The notes: a model not told the origin generated them from the letters alone. Counted from the first letter of the stretch, positions 35,520 to 43,801 are shown. The stretch: DNA of 64,000 nt from a candidate division Hyd24-12 bacterium UBA6080 (GCA_002436025.1 DIXM01000002.1:62001-126000); one strand, 5' to 3'. Program-made: numbers and translations.

Positions 35520-36653
35520 TCACGATCCGTTAAGAGATTCTATCCCGTTGGCTTTCAAAAAGCTTCTGAAGCAGCCGTTGACTCCCGGGGCAAGTATGGT
35601 TTTCCGCATCTGCTGGGTTACGCCCGGACAGCCGCCGTTACAGAAGTCGGTCCACGCGCAGCCCGAGCATTCCGCAATATCCCTGAGCAATATCCCATAC
35701 CTGTCCCTTACGTTCCTTATCGCGGTGCTGTTCTTCCACAGATCAAGAAGGTCATCGGTGAGTATGTTGCCCATGACAAGGTCATGCAGCATCGAGCAGG
35801 GAACGATTGAGCCGTCATGCAGTATGCCCAGCCTGTTGAACACTCCCCCGCAGGAAGATAGACAGCCCATCCTCCAGCGATTGGTGAGCCGGCCTGACTG
35901 CCTGGCACTCTCCATCTCCCTGTACATTCTCATCCTTGCGAGAGGCCCGGCCTGCGCGGTGATCCTTCCCGGGTACTGTTTCTGCAGATTCTCCAGCCTG
36001 ATGCCGGCGTTAAGGATGTCGATGTGATCAAGGGCCATCTCGTCACGGCATGTACAGCCGGCACCGATGGGGGAAGCCTCGTTGTTCGTCATGGACGGAA
36101 GCCCCAGGTCACAAAGCAGAAACGATGCCAGCGCTTCGAGGTCGGCGATATTGTGTCTGCTTATCGTTGCCCTTACCGTAACCGGAAGTCGGTTTTCCAG
36201 AAGCAGCCTCAAGCCGCTCACCGCTCTTTCGAAGCTATCGGGTCTGCTCCTGTTGTGCACTTCGGCACATGAACCGTCGATGGAAACCTGGATGCTGTCA
36301 AGACGGAGCAGTCTTTTTCCCCTCCGGAACGCGCTGATCGTGTCGGCGGTGACAAGTGTGCCGTTGGTGAGAATGGAGTAGCGCATCCGGTTGTCAACGA
36401 TCTCGTCAACAAGCTCGAAAATGTCCGGCCGTGTGAAGGGTTCACCCCCTGTGAGAGTAACCCGCATGACCCTGGCTTCCCCGATCTTTCTTATGCACTT
36501 CTTCCAGTCTTCGGTGGAAAGGTCGGTCAGGGAAGCCATCGGATCGGCATAGAAGCAGTATCTGCAGGAGAGGTTGCAGCTCCCGGTTATCGAGATGTCT
36601 ACGGATTCGGGTGCATTTTCAAGTTTTGGAGCCGTGAGGTCACTTTGAGGCAA
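35520..36653 (-). CDS. scmE: Radical SAM/SPASM enzyme, ScmE-like
   Basis: 377 residues. The radical SAM motif is C26-x3-C30-x2-C33 (CNLSCRYCF), followed by VTLTGGEPF, SILTNGTLV and IQVSIDGS. The SPASM-type tail has GCLSSCGGVFN, SIVPCSML, ECSGCAWTDFCNGGCPG and GCFRS, enough cysteines for auxiliary Fe-S clusters. It is a PqqE-like peptide-modifying enzyme. It overlaps the PqqD-like gene by 14 bases, consistent with a recognition-protein/enzyme pair. ScmE is assigned as the second radical SAM protein of a SynChlorMet-type set; chemistry unknown. Confidence 0.85.
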   Translation of the reverse strand: MPQSDLTAPKLENAPESVDISITGSCNLSCRYCFYADPMASLTDLSTEDWKKCIRKIGEARVMRVTLTGGEPFTRPDIFELVDEIVDNRMRYSILTNGTLVTADTISAFRRGKRLLRLDSIQVSIDGSCAEVHNRSRPDSFERAVSGLRLLLENRLPVTVRATISRHNIADLEALASFLLCDLGLPSMTNNEASPIGAGCTCRDEMALDHIDILNAGIRLENLQKQYPGRITAQAGPLARMRMYREMESARQSGRLTNRWRMGCLSSCGGVFNRLGILHDGSIVPCSMLHDLVMGNILTDDLLDLWKNSTAIRNVRDRYGILLRDIAECSGCAWTDFCNGGCPGVTQQMRKTILAPGVNGCFRSFLKANGIESLNGS

Positions 36654-36915
36654 TGAAACCGCCCTTTGTCATTGCGGAAACAAACTGCTCAACATCCTCG
36701 GACAGATTCTCGGGAATGCTTTCGTAGGCTTCACCAAAGCTCATGAGGATCTCGGTCATAGTGACAGCCTTCTCGCAAAGATCCCAGATGAACCTTCCAG
36801 TGTCGTTCACTACAAGAACCTCTCCTGTGTCGGGATTAAAAAGAAGGCATCCGCTTTCATCCTCATCCCTGAGGGCAATATCGGGGTTTCTCAAGTAGGC
36901 TTCTTTCCCGCTCAT
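36640..36915 (-). CDS. scmD: PqqD-like peptide chaperone (RiPP recognition element), ScmD-like
   Basis: About 91 residues starting MSGKEAYLRNPDIALRDED. PqqD fold signature: CLLFNPDTGEVLVVNDTGRFIWDLCEKAVTMTEI, with the usual beta-hairpin then helices, ending SAMTKGGFIASK. PqqD proteins bind leader peptides and present them to a radical SAM partner. The ATG at 36915 is chosen over a TTG at 36921 because AGGGG then lies at proper spacing. It is the first gene of the minus-strand cassette and overlaps the ScmE-like gene. Confidence 0.86.
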   Translation of the reverse strand: MSGKEAYLRNPDIALRDEDESGCLLFNPDTGEVLVVNDTGRFIWDLCEKAVTMTEILMSFGEAYESIPENLSEDVEQFVSAMTKGGFIASK

Positions 36916-37050
36916 CTTCAATCCCCTTACTGCTGTCTACAGTAATATTTGTAAAGTAAAACGAGTAATAATTGAAAACCTCACCGAACAATACTGCCAA
37001 TGCCGGATTACGCAAGCCAGGTTATTCTCAGTAGAAGGGCAGAAGAGTGA
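36916..37050 (-). promoter_or_regulatory. AT-rich leader/promoter region of the scm cassette
   Basis: These 135 bases lie between the DUF3592-like gene and the cassette. The part next to the PqqD-like gene (36930-36985) is markedly AT-rich, unlike the coding DNA around it, and holds an inverted repeat TTACTG/CAGTAA at 36927-36945. I cannot pick -35 and -10 boxes with confidence. A promoter with a nearby operator is plausible, but read-through from the upstream genes on the same strand is not excluded. Confidence 0.35.
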
Positions 37051-37593
37051 TCAGTCGGCGGAGACTGCGCTCCCCGGGTAATGCAGCATAAGCGGTTCCC
37101 AGTCTATCTCGATGTTCATCCGGCTCGAAGGGTTTACCCGTACCGGGAACTCCATGCCTTTCCGAACAAAAGGCAGAATGCTCTCGGGAACAAGGGCGAG
37201 ATGACTTTGGACTTCAAAGGTGTCGTCGGGGAGGATGACCTTCACAGCCAATACAAGGCAGGTGTTCCTTCTCTTCAGGTACCTTATCCCCGTTTTCCCG
37301 ACCAGCCCCGCTTCCAGAACGATCCCCCTGGCGGGGATTCCCTTTTTCAGAAGGTTCTCACGGGCATCGGTTCCGTTGAAAATGCGGGGCCAGATCAAAA
37401 AGGGAGTCACTCCTATGTACCACACTGTAGTCACGATGAAGAGTGCAATTGTCAGGTCATGCTGCCTGTCTGCATCTACGAACCCGCTGAGCCGGCCTGT
37501 CGCTCCCAGGTAGACCCATGCTAAAAGTGGCATCGCGCTGAAGAACGAAATGAGGATGGCAAGCGCAAGTTTTTTGGGCTGTATGGGACCCAT
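37051..37593 (-). CDS. Membrane protein, DUF3592-like
   Basis: 180 residues. Two hydrophobic helices near the N-terminus (LALAILISFFSAMPLLAWVYLG and LTIALFIVTTVWYIGVTPFLIW) are followed by a strand-rich cytoplasmic domain (GIPARGIVLEAGLVGKTGIRY, LVLAVKVILPDDTFEVQ, FPVRVNPSSRMNIEIDW) that resembles DUF3592/PrsW-neighbour domains. AAGGGGGG precedes the ATG. It starts 18 bases after the interrupted PAS sensor on the same strand and ends 135 bases before the scm cassette. Function unknown. Confidence 0.55.
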   Translation of the reverse strand: MGPIQPKKLALAILISFFSAMPLLAWVYLGATGRLSGFVDADRQHDLTIALFIVTTVWYIGVTPFLIWPRIFNGTDARENLLKKGIPARGIVLEAGLVGKTGIRYLKRRNTCLVLAVKVILPDDTFEVQSHLALVPESILPFVRKGMEFPVRVNPSSRMNIEIDWEPLMLHYPGSAVSAD

Positions 37594-37611
37594 GCATCCC
37601 CCCTTGCCGGG

Positions 37612-40403
37612 TCAGTCCGGTTGTTCGACGAACACCGATAGGAAGTACCGGTTCCCCGAAGCCTCGATCAGCACGCCCGAGAAAAGACCTTTCAGCACCG
37701 AGCCGTCCCTGGTCTTCAGTGACATTTCGATGTCCCTCGCGAAGCCCTCGGATGTAACGGCCTGCTCAAGCCTCTCCGCGCTTTCCGGGTCCTGTGTCAG
37801 CCCCGTGTCAGCCACCTTGTGACCTATCAGTTCCTTCGAGCTGTAACCCGTAAGCTTCACGAAGGCCTCGTTCACCTCAACGAAAGTGCGCTCGGGGAAC
37901 CTTGTCACCGCCAGGGGCAGGGGTATCATCCTGAAGAACCTGTCGAACTTCTGAAGGGCTTCGCTCTCCCTCGACATGTCTTTGCTCATGGCGTAGATGC
38001 AGTCAGAGCCGTTCCACTTCCCGAACCACACCGAGGTCTCCACCGGGATGAGCACTCCGCTTTTCGTGATGAGGGGCAGTGTGCACTGCGTTCTCTCGCC
38101 GGCGAGTATGGACTGGAAAGTGGCTCTTACCTCATCCTGGATGGGGAAGGGGTGAAGGTCGGTAACCCGCAGATGTTTGACCTCACCGTTGCTGTAACCG
38201 AGCCTTGCGGCCATCGAGGGGCTTGCGCAGAGTATCCTGCCCTCGAGGTCCGATATCGTCAGCATGTTGTCCACGGTGTTGAAAAGGGTTCTGTAGTTGT
38301 GTTCGCTCTCCGCCAGGAGGGTCTCGGATTCCCTTCTCTCGAAGGCTGACGACATGATGTCGGCAGCCATCCTGATCAGGGTGATGGTGTGCAGTGTCCA
38401 TGAATGGAAGGAGTTCAGGGTTTCAAGGCCAAGATAGCCCATGGTGTTCTCCCTGATGCGGATGGGTACCACCAGGAACGACTTGACTGAACGGGCTTCC
38501 AGCACAGCCCGTTCCGACTCTGCTTCGGGGGGCAGTTCCGACAGGTTGGCCACTGCGATTGGCTCGTCGGCCTTCAGCCGTTCCAGCCACCACTTCATGG
38601 CTCCGGAGGTGGGGATTGCCTGCTGAATGTCCTTGAGGGGGCTCACACCCGGGGCGCACCACTCATGGGTATTGCTCCATGTTGTGCGGGAGCGGTCGTC
38701 GAAGAGGAACACGTAGCACCTGTCCACCGATTCGAACTCTCCAAACCCGGTGAGGGAGAGGTTGATTGCGTCATCCACCTTCTCGGGGGGCGTGTTCATC
38801 AAGGTGCCCGATACCGACAGTATCAACTCGAGCAGCCTTGTGTGGTATTCACTGTTCTCCTGGTCTTCGCGCCGTGCCGTAATGTCGGTGTGGATCCCGA
38901 ACATGAGAACCTCGCCGTCCTCATGTCTGCCGGCTTTCACCCGCCCGCAGTCGTGAACCCATATCCAGCGGCCGTCCCTATGCCGCATCCGGTACTCGCA
39001 CAGGTACCTGGACGTGTCATCGGCGAAATGGGCCTTGATGGCGGCAAGAACCGTATCCAGGTCTTCGGGGTGCACCATCGAGCACCACTTCTCACGCGAG
39101 AAGGGGTGGAGTTCGGGGGCTGTGCAGCCCAGGGTGTCGTACCAGTGATCGTTGCAGATCATCTCTCCCGTGGTCACGTCCCACTGCCATGTGCCAGAAC
39201 GGGTGGCTTCAATGACGCAGTCGAGGCGCCACTTCTCATGGATCAAACTCTCCTCGGCTGCCTTCAGTTCGGTCACATCCCGGCCCACCGACTGGTACTC
39301 CCGAACAATCCCGTTGCTGTCGAAAAGTGCCCTGTGCGTCCACGAGAGCCACCGGCTATCTCCCGGGGGGAGTTTCGCGCTGCTTTCGGTTGAAGCCGAA
39401 GGTTTTTCCGGGGCAAGTGACACAAGGGTTTCGTCCAGAGCCTTTGCGTCAGTTGAAGCCAGGTACTGGTGGAACCTTGGGTGCCCGGAATCTCCGAAGA
39501 ACTCACGGAAGGCTTCGTTGGTGTAGGTCAGGGTTCCGTCGGGGAGGAACCTGCAGATCAATTCGGACTGGTTCGCAAGTATGTCGGTTATCTGCCCTTC
39601 CCTCTCCCTCAGCTCTTCCTCAGACTGTTTTTGCGCTGTGATGTCGGTGCTCGTTCCGTAAGCAACGACATGCCCGTTTGGCTGCAGGTGCGCCGAGCCC
39701 CGGGAGCGAAGCCACAAGACCTTCCGGTCGGCCCTCACGACCCTGAATTCGATCTCCACGTTCTTCGCCACGTCCTGAAGGGATTTCTGAAAGGCTTCTT
39801 CGACCCGCAGGAAATCATCAGGGTGTACATGGGAGAAGTACACCTCGAAATCATTGTTGATGGAACCCTCGGGAAGCCCCAGAAGCCGGTCGGCCACCGT
39901 CGACATGAAGCTCTCCACGAAGTGGCCGTGTGAGTCGACCTCGTATCGCCACACGATGTCCGAGATCATGTTGATGACCTGCCTGTGCCGGGCTTCACCT
40001 GCCCTCAGGGCATCAAGGGCGGTCCTTGCCACGGTTATGTCCTCACCCACGCACACGATGAGTTCAAGGTTGTCCAGGCTGTCAAACCTTGGGGTCTTGC
40101 TTATCGAGAGAAGGCGCTTCATTCCCCCGGCGCCAGTCACCCACTCCTCGAAACGCACGGGAGCACGACTCTCGATGGCCTCGAGGTTCGATTTTACACA
40201 GGCGGAGGCCACAACCGGGGGGAACAGTTCGGAAAGCTTCCGGAACTCCATGTCCTCTTTTTTCTGCCGAAGAAATCGGCATGGTGGTGATTGACCATTC
40301 CATATGTCTCGGCATCGGTGCAGAACCAGACATGCACCGGCAGGTCATCCATGGCGAGCTGAAAGATCGAAAGCAGTTTATCCGTACTGCAAGCGTGATT
40401 CAC
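37612..40403 (-). CDS. Multi-PAS/GAF sensor protein without kinase domain; frame interrupted near its 5' end
   Basis: The gene starts at a GTG (40403) backed by AAGGAGAGG and encodes NHACSTDKLLSIF, then VHVWFCTDAETYGMVNHHHADFFGRKK. The frame then breaks at an A6 run (40258-40263); one base back, it resumes as EDMEFRKLSELF and stays open for ~870 residues. The joined N-terminus aligns with the first PAS of the kinase at 27785. Further domains: PAS with SDIVWRYEVD, PAS, PAS, PAS with WQWDVTTGEM, GAF (~425-590 of the second frame), PAS, PAS. It ends FLSVFVEQPD with no HisKA, HATPase or GGDEF. Either a pseudogene, a sequencing indel or a frameshifted gene (see findings). Confidence 0.72.
40226..40263 (-). 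other. A-AAA-AAG heptamer plus hairpin at the frame junction
   Basis: Read on the minus strand, codons AGA AAA AAG (heptamer 40257-40263) sit in the zero frame exactly as in canonical -1 slip sites, and the downstream open frame is the -1 frame. After a 9-base spacer comes a hairpin (40226-40247): a 5+4-bp stem with one bulged base and a 3-base loop. The arrangement is visible; function is inference. A simple indel in the A run gives the same picture. Confidence 0.4.
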
Positions 40404-40551
40404 TGGCCTCTCCTTCGCCTGAAAAGCCTACTCTATGACCAGAACGCCCTGACGGCAACGTGGTGTAACCGGAAGCAACTTTTACGGGGCGGTTGAGTAG
40501 ATGCTTGTAGTACAGGGCGACGGATGGAGAGAGCAGATTGGAGACGCCGTT

Positions 40552-41358
40552 GTGAGAAACCCCTTCAACCTTGACTATCAGACCGACGAAGACCTTGAGG
40601 CTTCAAGGCGAACACTGCTCTTAAGGCTTCTCATCGGCGTCGGTGTCCTGGCCCTTGCAGTGAACGGAGTCACCGCTCTAAGCAGAGGCAGCAGGATACT
40701 TGCCCTCGTCGATCTGGCCATGATACCCGTGTTCCTCTTCTTCCTTGCGCTCAGCTTCAAGCGCAGGCATCTGGATACATGCAGCTTTTTCGGCAGCACA
40801 ACCCTGGGGATCCTAACCCTGTTTCTGGCCTACTTCGGCGGAACGGAGAGGAGCGCGGTGGTATGGACCCTCACCTTCCCCATCATCGCGCTCAACCTTC
40901 TGGGGCCGCGAAGGGGAACAGTGTTCTCAGCCCTTCATCTCATAATCCTCCTGAGCCTCTTCACCTTCGGGAAAGCTATAGACATGCCGGTCAGCTACAG
41001 CTTCTTCTGGAGTTCACGGATCCTGTTCGCCTACTCAACGGTGTTCCTCATCACACTGATCGCTGAGAAGCTCAGGGGGACCATTCAGAAAAAGCTCCTG
41101 AAAACACAGGAGCAACTGGAAGAGACACTGAAGGAGAAGGAAAAGCTCATTTCAGAGCTTACCGAAACCCTGAACGAAGTGAAAACGCTGAGGGGCATCA
41201 TCCCCATCTGTGCCCACTGCAAGAAAATAAGAAGCGACAAGGGTTACTGGGAACAGGTTGAGAAGTACGTGCAGGACCGTTCAGAAGCCCAGTTCAGTCA
41301 TGCCCTGTGTCCGGATTGCGCGAAGGACCTTTACCCGGATCAGTTATCGCAAGCATGA
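40552..41358 (+). CDS. Six-helix membrane protein with C-terminal Cys motif (CAHCKKIR…CPDC)
   Basis: About 268 residues from the GTG at 40552 (GGAG eight bases upstream); an ATG at 40501 would add 17 residues. Six hydrophobic segments are followed by a coiled coil (KTQEQLEETLKEKEKLISELTETLNEVKTLRG) and a short module, IPICAHCKKIRSDKGYW through FSHALCPDCAKDLYP. This module is common at the C-termini of PAS, response-regulator and GGDEF proteins and has two CxxC pairs that could bind metal. It is likely a signalling membrane protein; ligand and partner unknown. The 3' end overlaps the convergent gene by 65 bases. Confidence 0.7.
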   Translation: MRNPFNLDYQTDEDLEASRRTLLLRLLIGVGVLALAVNGVTALSRGSRILALVDLAMIPVFLFFLALSFKRRHLDTCSFFGSTTLGILTLFLAYFGGTERSAVVWTLTFPIIALNLLGPRRGTVFSALHLIILLSLFTFGKAIDMPVSYSFFWSSRILFAYSTVFLITLIAEKLRGTIQKKLLKTQEQLEETLKEKEKLISELTETLNEVKTLRGIIPICAHCKKIRSDKGYWEQVEKYVQDRSEAQFSHALCPDCAKDLYPDQLSQA

Positions 41359-41746
41359 TCGCACCCAGGGTGCCAAGCCCTGCAAGATAAGTGAATAGGG
41401 ATGGGTCCTTCCCCGTGCCCAGAGGCACCCGGGGTATGAACGCCACCGCATAAGCGCACAGAGTTGAAACACCAAGAAAAAGCAGAACACGACGGTGTGA
41501 ACCCTTTCGCACAGCCAGCGCGGCAAGCAAAGAACACACCAGCATGAGAACACCCAGGGATCCCGCAACCAGAACCAGAGAGAAGTCATCCCCCGGATAA
41601 GCCGCGCTGTAACGGAAGAACTCGGTCAGATCAACGAAGGAAGCGATGAACCCGACCACCACGGAGAACCACAGGTAGAGCATCAGGGCATGCACAGCAA
41701 ACCCGAGCAGGATAGAATCCCCGATGTCATAGAGAAGCTGTTTCAT
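41294..41746 (-). CDS. Small four-helix membrane protein of unknown function
   Basis: About 150 residues starting MKQLLYDIGDSILLGF, with four hydrophobic segments (VHALMLYLWFSVVVGFIASFV, LVLVAGSLGVLMLVCSLLAAL, VLLFLGVSTLCAYAVAFI, LFTYLAGLGTLGAIMLAI). The longer frame to 41821 is rejected because that stretch is the 3' end and terminator of a trpB2 relic. No strong ribosome site is seen. The last 65 bases overlap the convergent Cys-motif gene. No family recognised. Confidence 0.5.
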   Translation of the reverse strand: MKQLLYDIGDSILLGFAVHALMLYLWFSVVVGFIASFVDLTEFFRYSAAYPGDDFSLVLVAGSLGVLMLVCSLLAALAVRKGSHRRVLLFLGVSTLCAYAVAFIPRVPLGTGKDPSLFTYLAGLGTLGAIMLAITDPGKGPSRNPDTGHD

Positions 41747-41752
41747 GCCCGA

Positions 41753-41788
41753 AAAATAGGAAGAGAAGGGGGGGCGCACCAGCGCCCC
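41753..41788 (-). terminator. Terminator of the trpB2 relic
   Basis: On the minus strand a GC hairpin, GGGGCGC paired with GCGCCCC around a 4-base loop (within 41768-41788), is followed by a pyrimidine-rich run and TTTTT (41753-41757). The same hairpin stands behind intact trpB2 at 45874-45896, with similar flanking bases, which shows that this one was carried along with the relic. Confidence 0.65.
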
Positions 41789-41799
41789 TCGAGCACCCT

Positions 41800-41867
41800 T
41801 CAGAAAATGCTGCCATCCCATGACCGGACAGGCGGAACAAGATCACGGGTGAGGAAACCTCAAGCCC
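41800..41867 (-). pseudogene. 3' fragment of a second trpB2 copy
   Basis: Read on the minus strand, this encodes EVSSPVILFRLSGHG, then MAAFS and a TGA. The intact TrpB2 at 45904 ends DAGTPSVILFCLSGHG-LMD-MAAFS-TGA. The differences are mostly at third codon positions and there is a three-residue gap, so it was once a real coding copy. Similarity stops at ~41867, where the DUF4143 segment begins. The other half of the relic is at 43491-43590. Confidence 0.75.
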
Positions 41868-41988
41868 CGAGATTTCTATGAATTGTCATGGGACTATGAC
41901 ATACAGAACTACACCCGGTGTTACATGCGAATGCAAGATTTCCAGCTCACCGGTAACTGAAGACCGGGAGCCGCACCTTCTCTGGTAC

Positions 41989-42025
41989 ATGGACAAATTG
42001 CATTTCAGATTTGCAATTTGTCCAT
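41989..42025. repeat. Perfect 14-bp-arm inverted repeat upstream of the DUF4143 gene
   Basis: Arms ATGGACAAATTGCA (41989-42002) and TGCAATTTGTCCAT (42012-42025) surround a 9-base loop. The repeat ends 31 bases before the ATPase start, where an autoregulatory operator would lie. It could also be a recognition or end structure of the inserted segment. It lies downstream of the convergent membrane-protein pair, so it is not their terminator. Confidence 0.7.
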
Positions 42026-42056
42026 AAAGCATATATCTTCTGCCGGGAGGAAAAAC

Positions 42057-43205
42057 ATGATCAGGCGGCATCAGACGGAAAGACTGCTCTATCTGGCACA
42101 AAGGTTTCCTGTGATATCGGTTACCGGCCCAAGGCAATCCGGTAAAACCACCATGGTGAGGAATGCTTTTCCCGGGAAGGCATATGTCTCGCTTGAAGAC
42201 CCGGATGCGAGGTCATTCGCCATGGATGATCCCAGGGGGTTTCTGAATACTTACCCGGAAGCAGTCATTGACGAAGCCCAGCATGTTCCGCAGCTGTTCT
42301 CATACATACAGTCAGCCGTTGACAGCAGCAGAATTCCAGGCAGATACATTCTCACAGGATCACAGAATTTCCTTCTTCTGGAGGGTATTTCCCAGTCCCT
42401 TGCGGGGCGAACAGCAGTTTTGAAACTTCTGCCTTTCTCATTTGATGAACTCCGTACAACCCACTACGCTGAAAGTTATGAATCTTTTCTCTACAGGGGA
42501 TTCTATCCCGTGATTCACAGTGAGGAGCTTTCACCGGAGGATTTCTTTCCGAGTTATGTAAACACATACATTGAGAGAGATGTCCGCTCAATAAGCAACA
42601 TCGGTGATCTGAGCCGGTTTCAGCTGTTTGTCAGACTCTGTGCCGGCAGGGTGGGCAATCTGGTGAACTTCTCCGCATTGGCAAATGACTGCGGAATATC
42701 CCATACCACCGCATCCAAATGGCTCTCCATCCTGGAGGCCAGTTACATCGTTTTTCTTCTGAAACCTTACCACGGCAACTTCAACAAGCGTCTGGTGAGG
42801 ACCCCCAAGCTTTTCTTCTACGACACAGGTCTTGCCGCGTATCTGCTGGGGATTCAGTCCGAAAAGCAGATAGAAACACACTTTGCCAGAGGAGGTCTTT
42901 TTGAAAGCATGGTGGTTTCCGAATTCATGAAACATGCATACAACCTGGGTAAGGAACCGGGATGCTTCTTCTGGAGAGACAAAGTGGGGAACGAAGTGGA
43001 TCTTCTTCTTGAAAGAGAATCGGGGCTTGTACCGATTGAGATCAAATCAGGCCGCACCCCGAACCGCGATTTCTTCCGCGGAATTGATTACTGGCGAAAA
43101 GTATCAGGAACAGAGGGGAAAGGATACATCATATATGGCGGCGATAACACACAGAAGAGAACCGCCGGCAGCCTCATGTCCTGGCGGCACATCACGGATA
43201 TCTGA
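42057..43205 (+). CDS. DUF4143-type AAA ATPase (ATP-binding protein)
   Basis: 382 residues. P-loop GPRQSGKTT at 24-32, Walker B AVIDEAQ at 69-75, sensor-like ILTGSQN, then the DUF4143 region with IERDVRSI, a winged-helix part (FSALANDCGISHTTASKWLSILEASYIVFLL), FFYDTGLAAYLLG and a nuclease-like end: LFESMVVSEF, CFFWRDKVGNEVDLLLE and PIEIKSG. GGGAGG precedes the ATG at 42057. The gene is less GC-rich than its neighbours and sits between two pieces of a broken trpB2, with palindromes on both sides. The family is abundant and prone to transfer; its role is not settled. Confidence 0.9.
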   Translation: MIRRHQTERLLYLAQRFPVISVTGPRQSGKTTMVRNAFPGKAYVSLEDPDARSFAMDDPRGFLNTYPEAVIDEAQHVPQLFSYIQSAVDSSRIPGRYILTGSQNFLLLEGISQSLAGRTAVLKLLPFSFDELRTTHYAESYESFLYRGFYPVIHSEELSPEDFFPSYVNTYIERDVRSISNIGDLSRFQLFVRLCAGRVGNLVNFSALANDCGISHTTASKWLSILEASYIVFLLKPYHGNFNKRLVRTPKLFFYDTGLAAYLLGIQSEKQIETHFARGGLFESMVVSEFMKHAYNLGKEPGCFFWRDKVGNEVDLLLERESGLVPIEIKSGRTPNRDFFRGIDYWRKVSGTEGKGYIIYGGDNTQKRTAGSLMSWRHITDI

Positions 43206-43381
43206 CCCGGCACAGCCTGTCTGACACTCCTTGCTTCAGAAATTCCCTTCCTGGGAACGTGGGACCAGTAAAACACGAGCGGGCTTATCCGCCGGTACTT
43301 CCCAAAAGCAGGAGTTTCAGGAATCTCAACAAGAAGGAGGTGCAGTCAACTACAGGTTGCACTTGTAACTTGAAACCGCAT

Positions 43382-43414
43382 GTGCAAATGTCAAGTTGAA
43401 CTTGAGATTTGCAC
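43382..43414. repeat. Near-perfect 16-bp-arm palindrome downstream of the DUF4143 gene
   Basis: Arms GTGCAAATGTCAAGTT (43382-43397) and AACTTGAGATTTGCAC (43399-43414) match at 15 of 16 positions around a single central base. No T run follows, so it is not an ordinary terminator. It shares the TGCAA/ATTTG theme with the repeat at 41989. The rest of the 43206-43490 gap shows no gene. Confidence 0.65.
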
Positions 43415-43490
43415 GTAATTACAGTTCAGGCAACTCAGTAAGACTGAGACTTGGTTCTTCATGGTTTTGCATCCCAAAGGTCTTGAATCC

Positions 43491-43590
43491 TGAGGAACAG
43501 CTTTGCGGCCGAGAAAGCATTATCCTGGGGAACGGCAACCGGGCGGACCATGCCCAGTGACACAAGGGGGCTCATGCTTATGCTCCGGAA
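43491..43590 (-). pseudogene. Internal fragment of the second trpB2 copy
   Basis: On the minus strand this encodes MSPLVSLGMVRPVAVPQDNAFSAAKLFLR. Intact TrpB2 has MSPLVSHLVSLGMVRAVAVPQDSVFSAAKLFLR. About 78 bases align with 46058-46134 with roughly ten differences. Similarity ends abruptly at ~43491, the right edge of the DUF4143 segment. An open frame (43459-43749) spans it, but its other parts match nothing in TrpB2. The remaining bases up to 43801 hold no convincing gene. Confidence 0.75.
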
Positions 43591-43801
43591 AGGCCCGGGA
43601 GCATCGGTATGAGTATGGCCACCAAAGCGGTTCTGTTGATGAATGCCCTGTTCAATCGGAAGAGCGGCAAAAACCCCCGCCCACAGCACTCTATGGACGC
43701 CGAACCGTGGTCTGGCTGAACCATTGCGGCTTGACGATGAACGACTCAAGTGTTAAGGTATCTCACACATGAAGCAGACATCATCAAGTCAGGGCGGTAA
43801 C

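Noticed and set aside
41747..41821. N-terminal extension of the small four-helix membrane protein
   Set aside because: This stretch is the trpB2 relic end and its terminator, so a start at 41746 is more sensible.
42057..43205. DUF4143 protein considered as a transposase of the island
   Set aside because: It has P-loop ATPase and nuclease-like motifs but no DDE or recombinase motifs, and I saw no target-site duplication at the edges.
43459..43749. 96-codon minus-strand open frame taken as a small gene
   Set aside because: Its C-terminal third is a trpB2 fragment and the rest matches nothing; it is treated as a relic.
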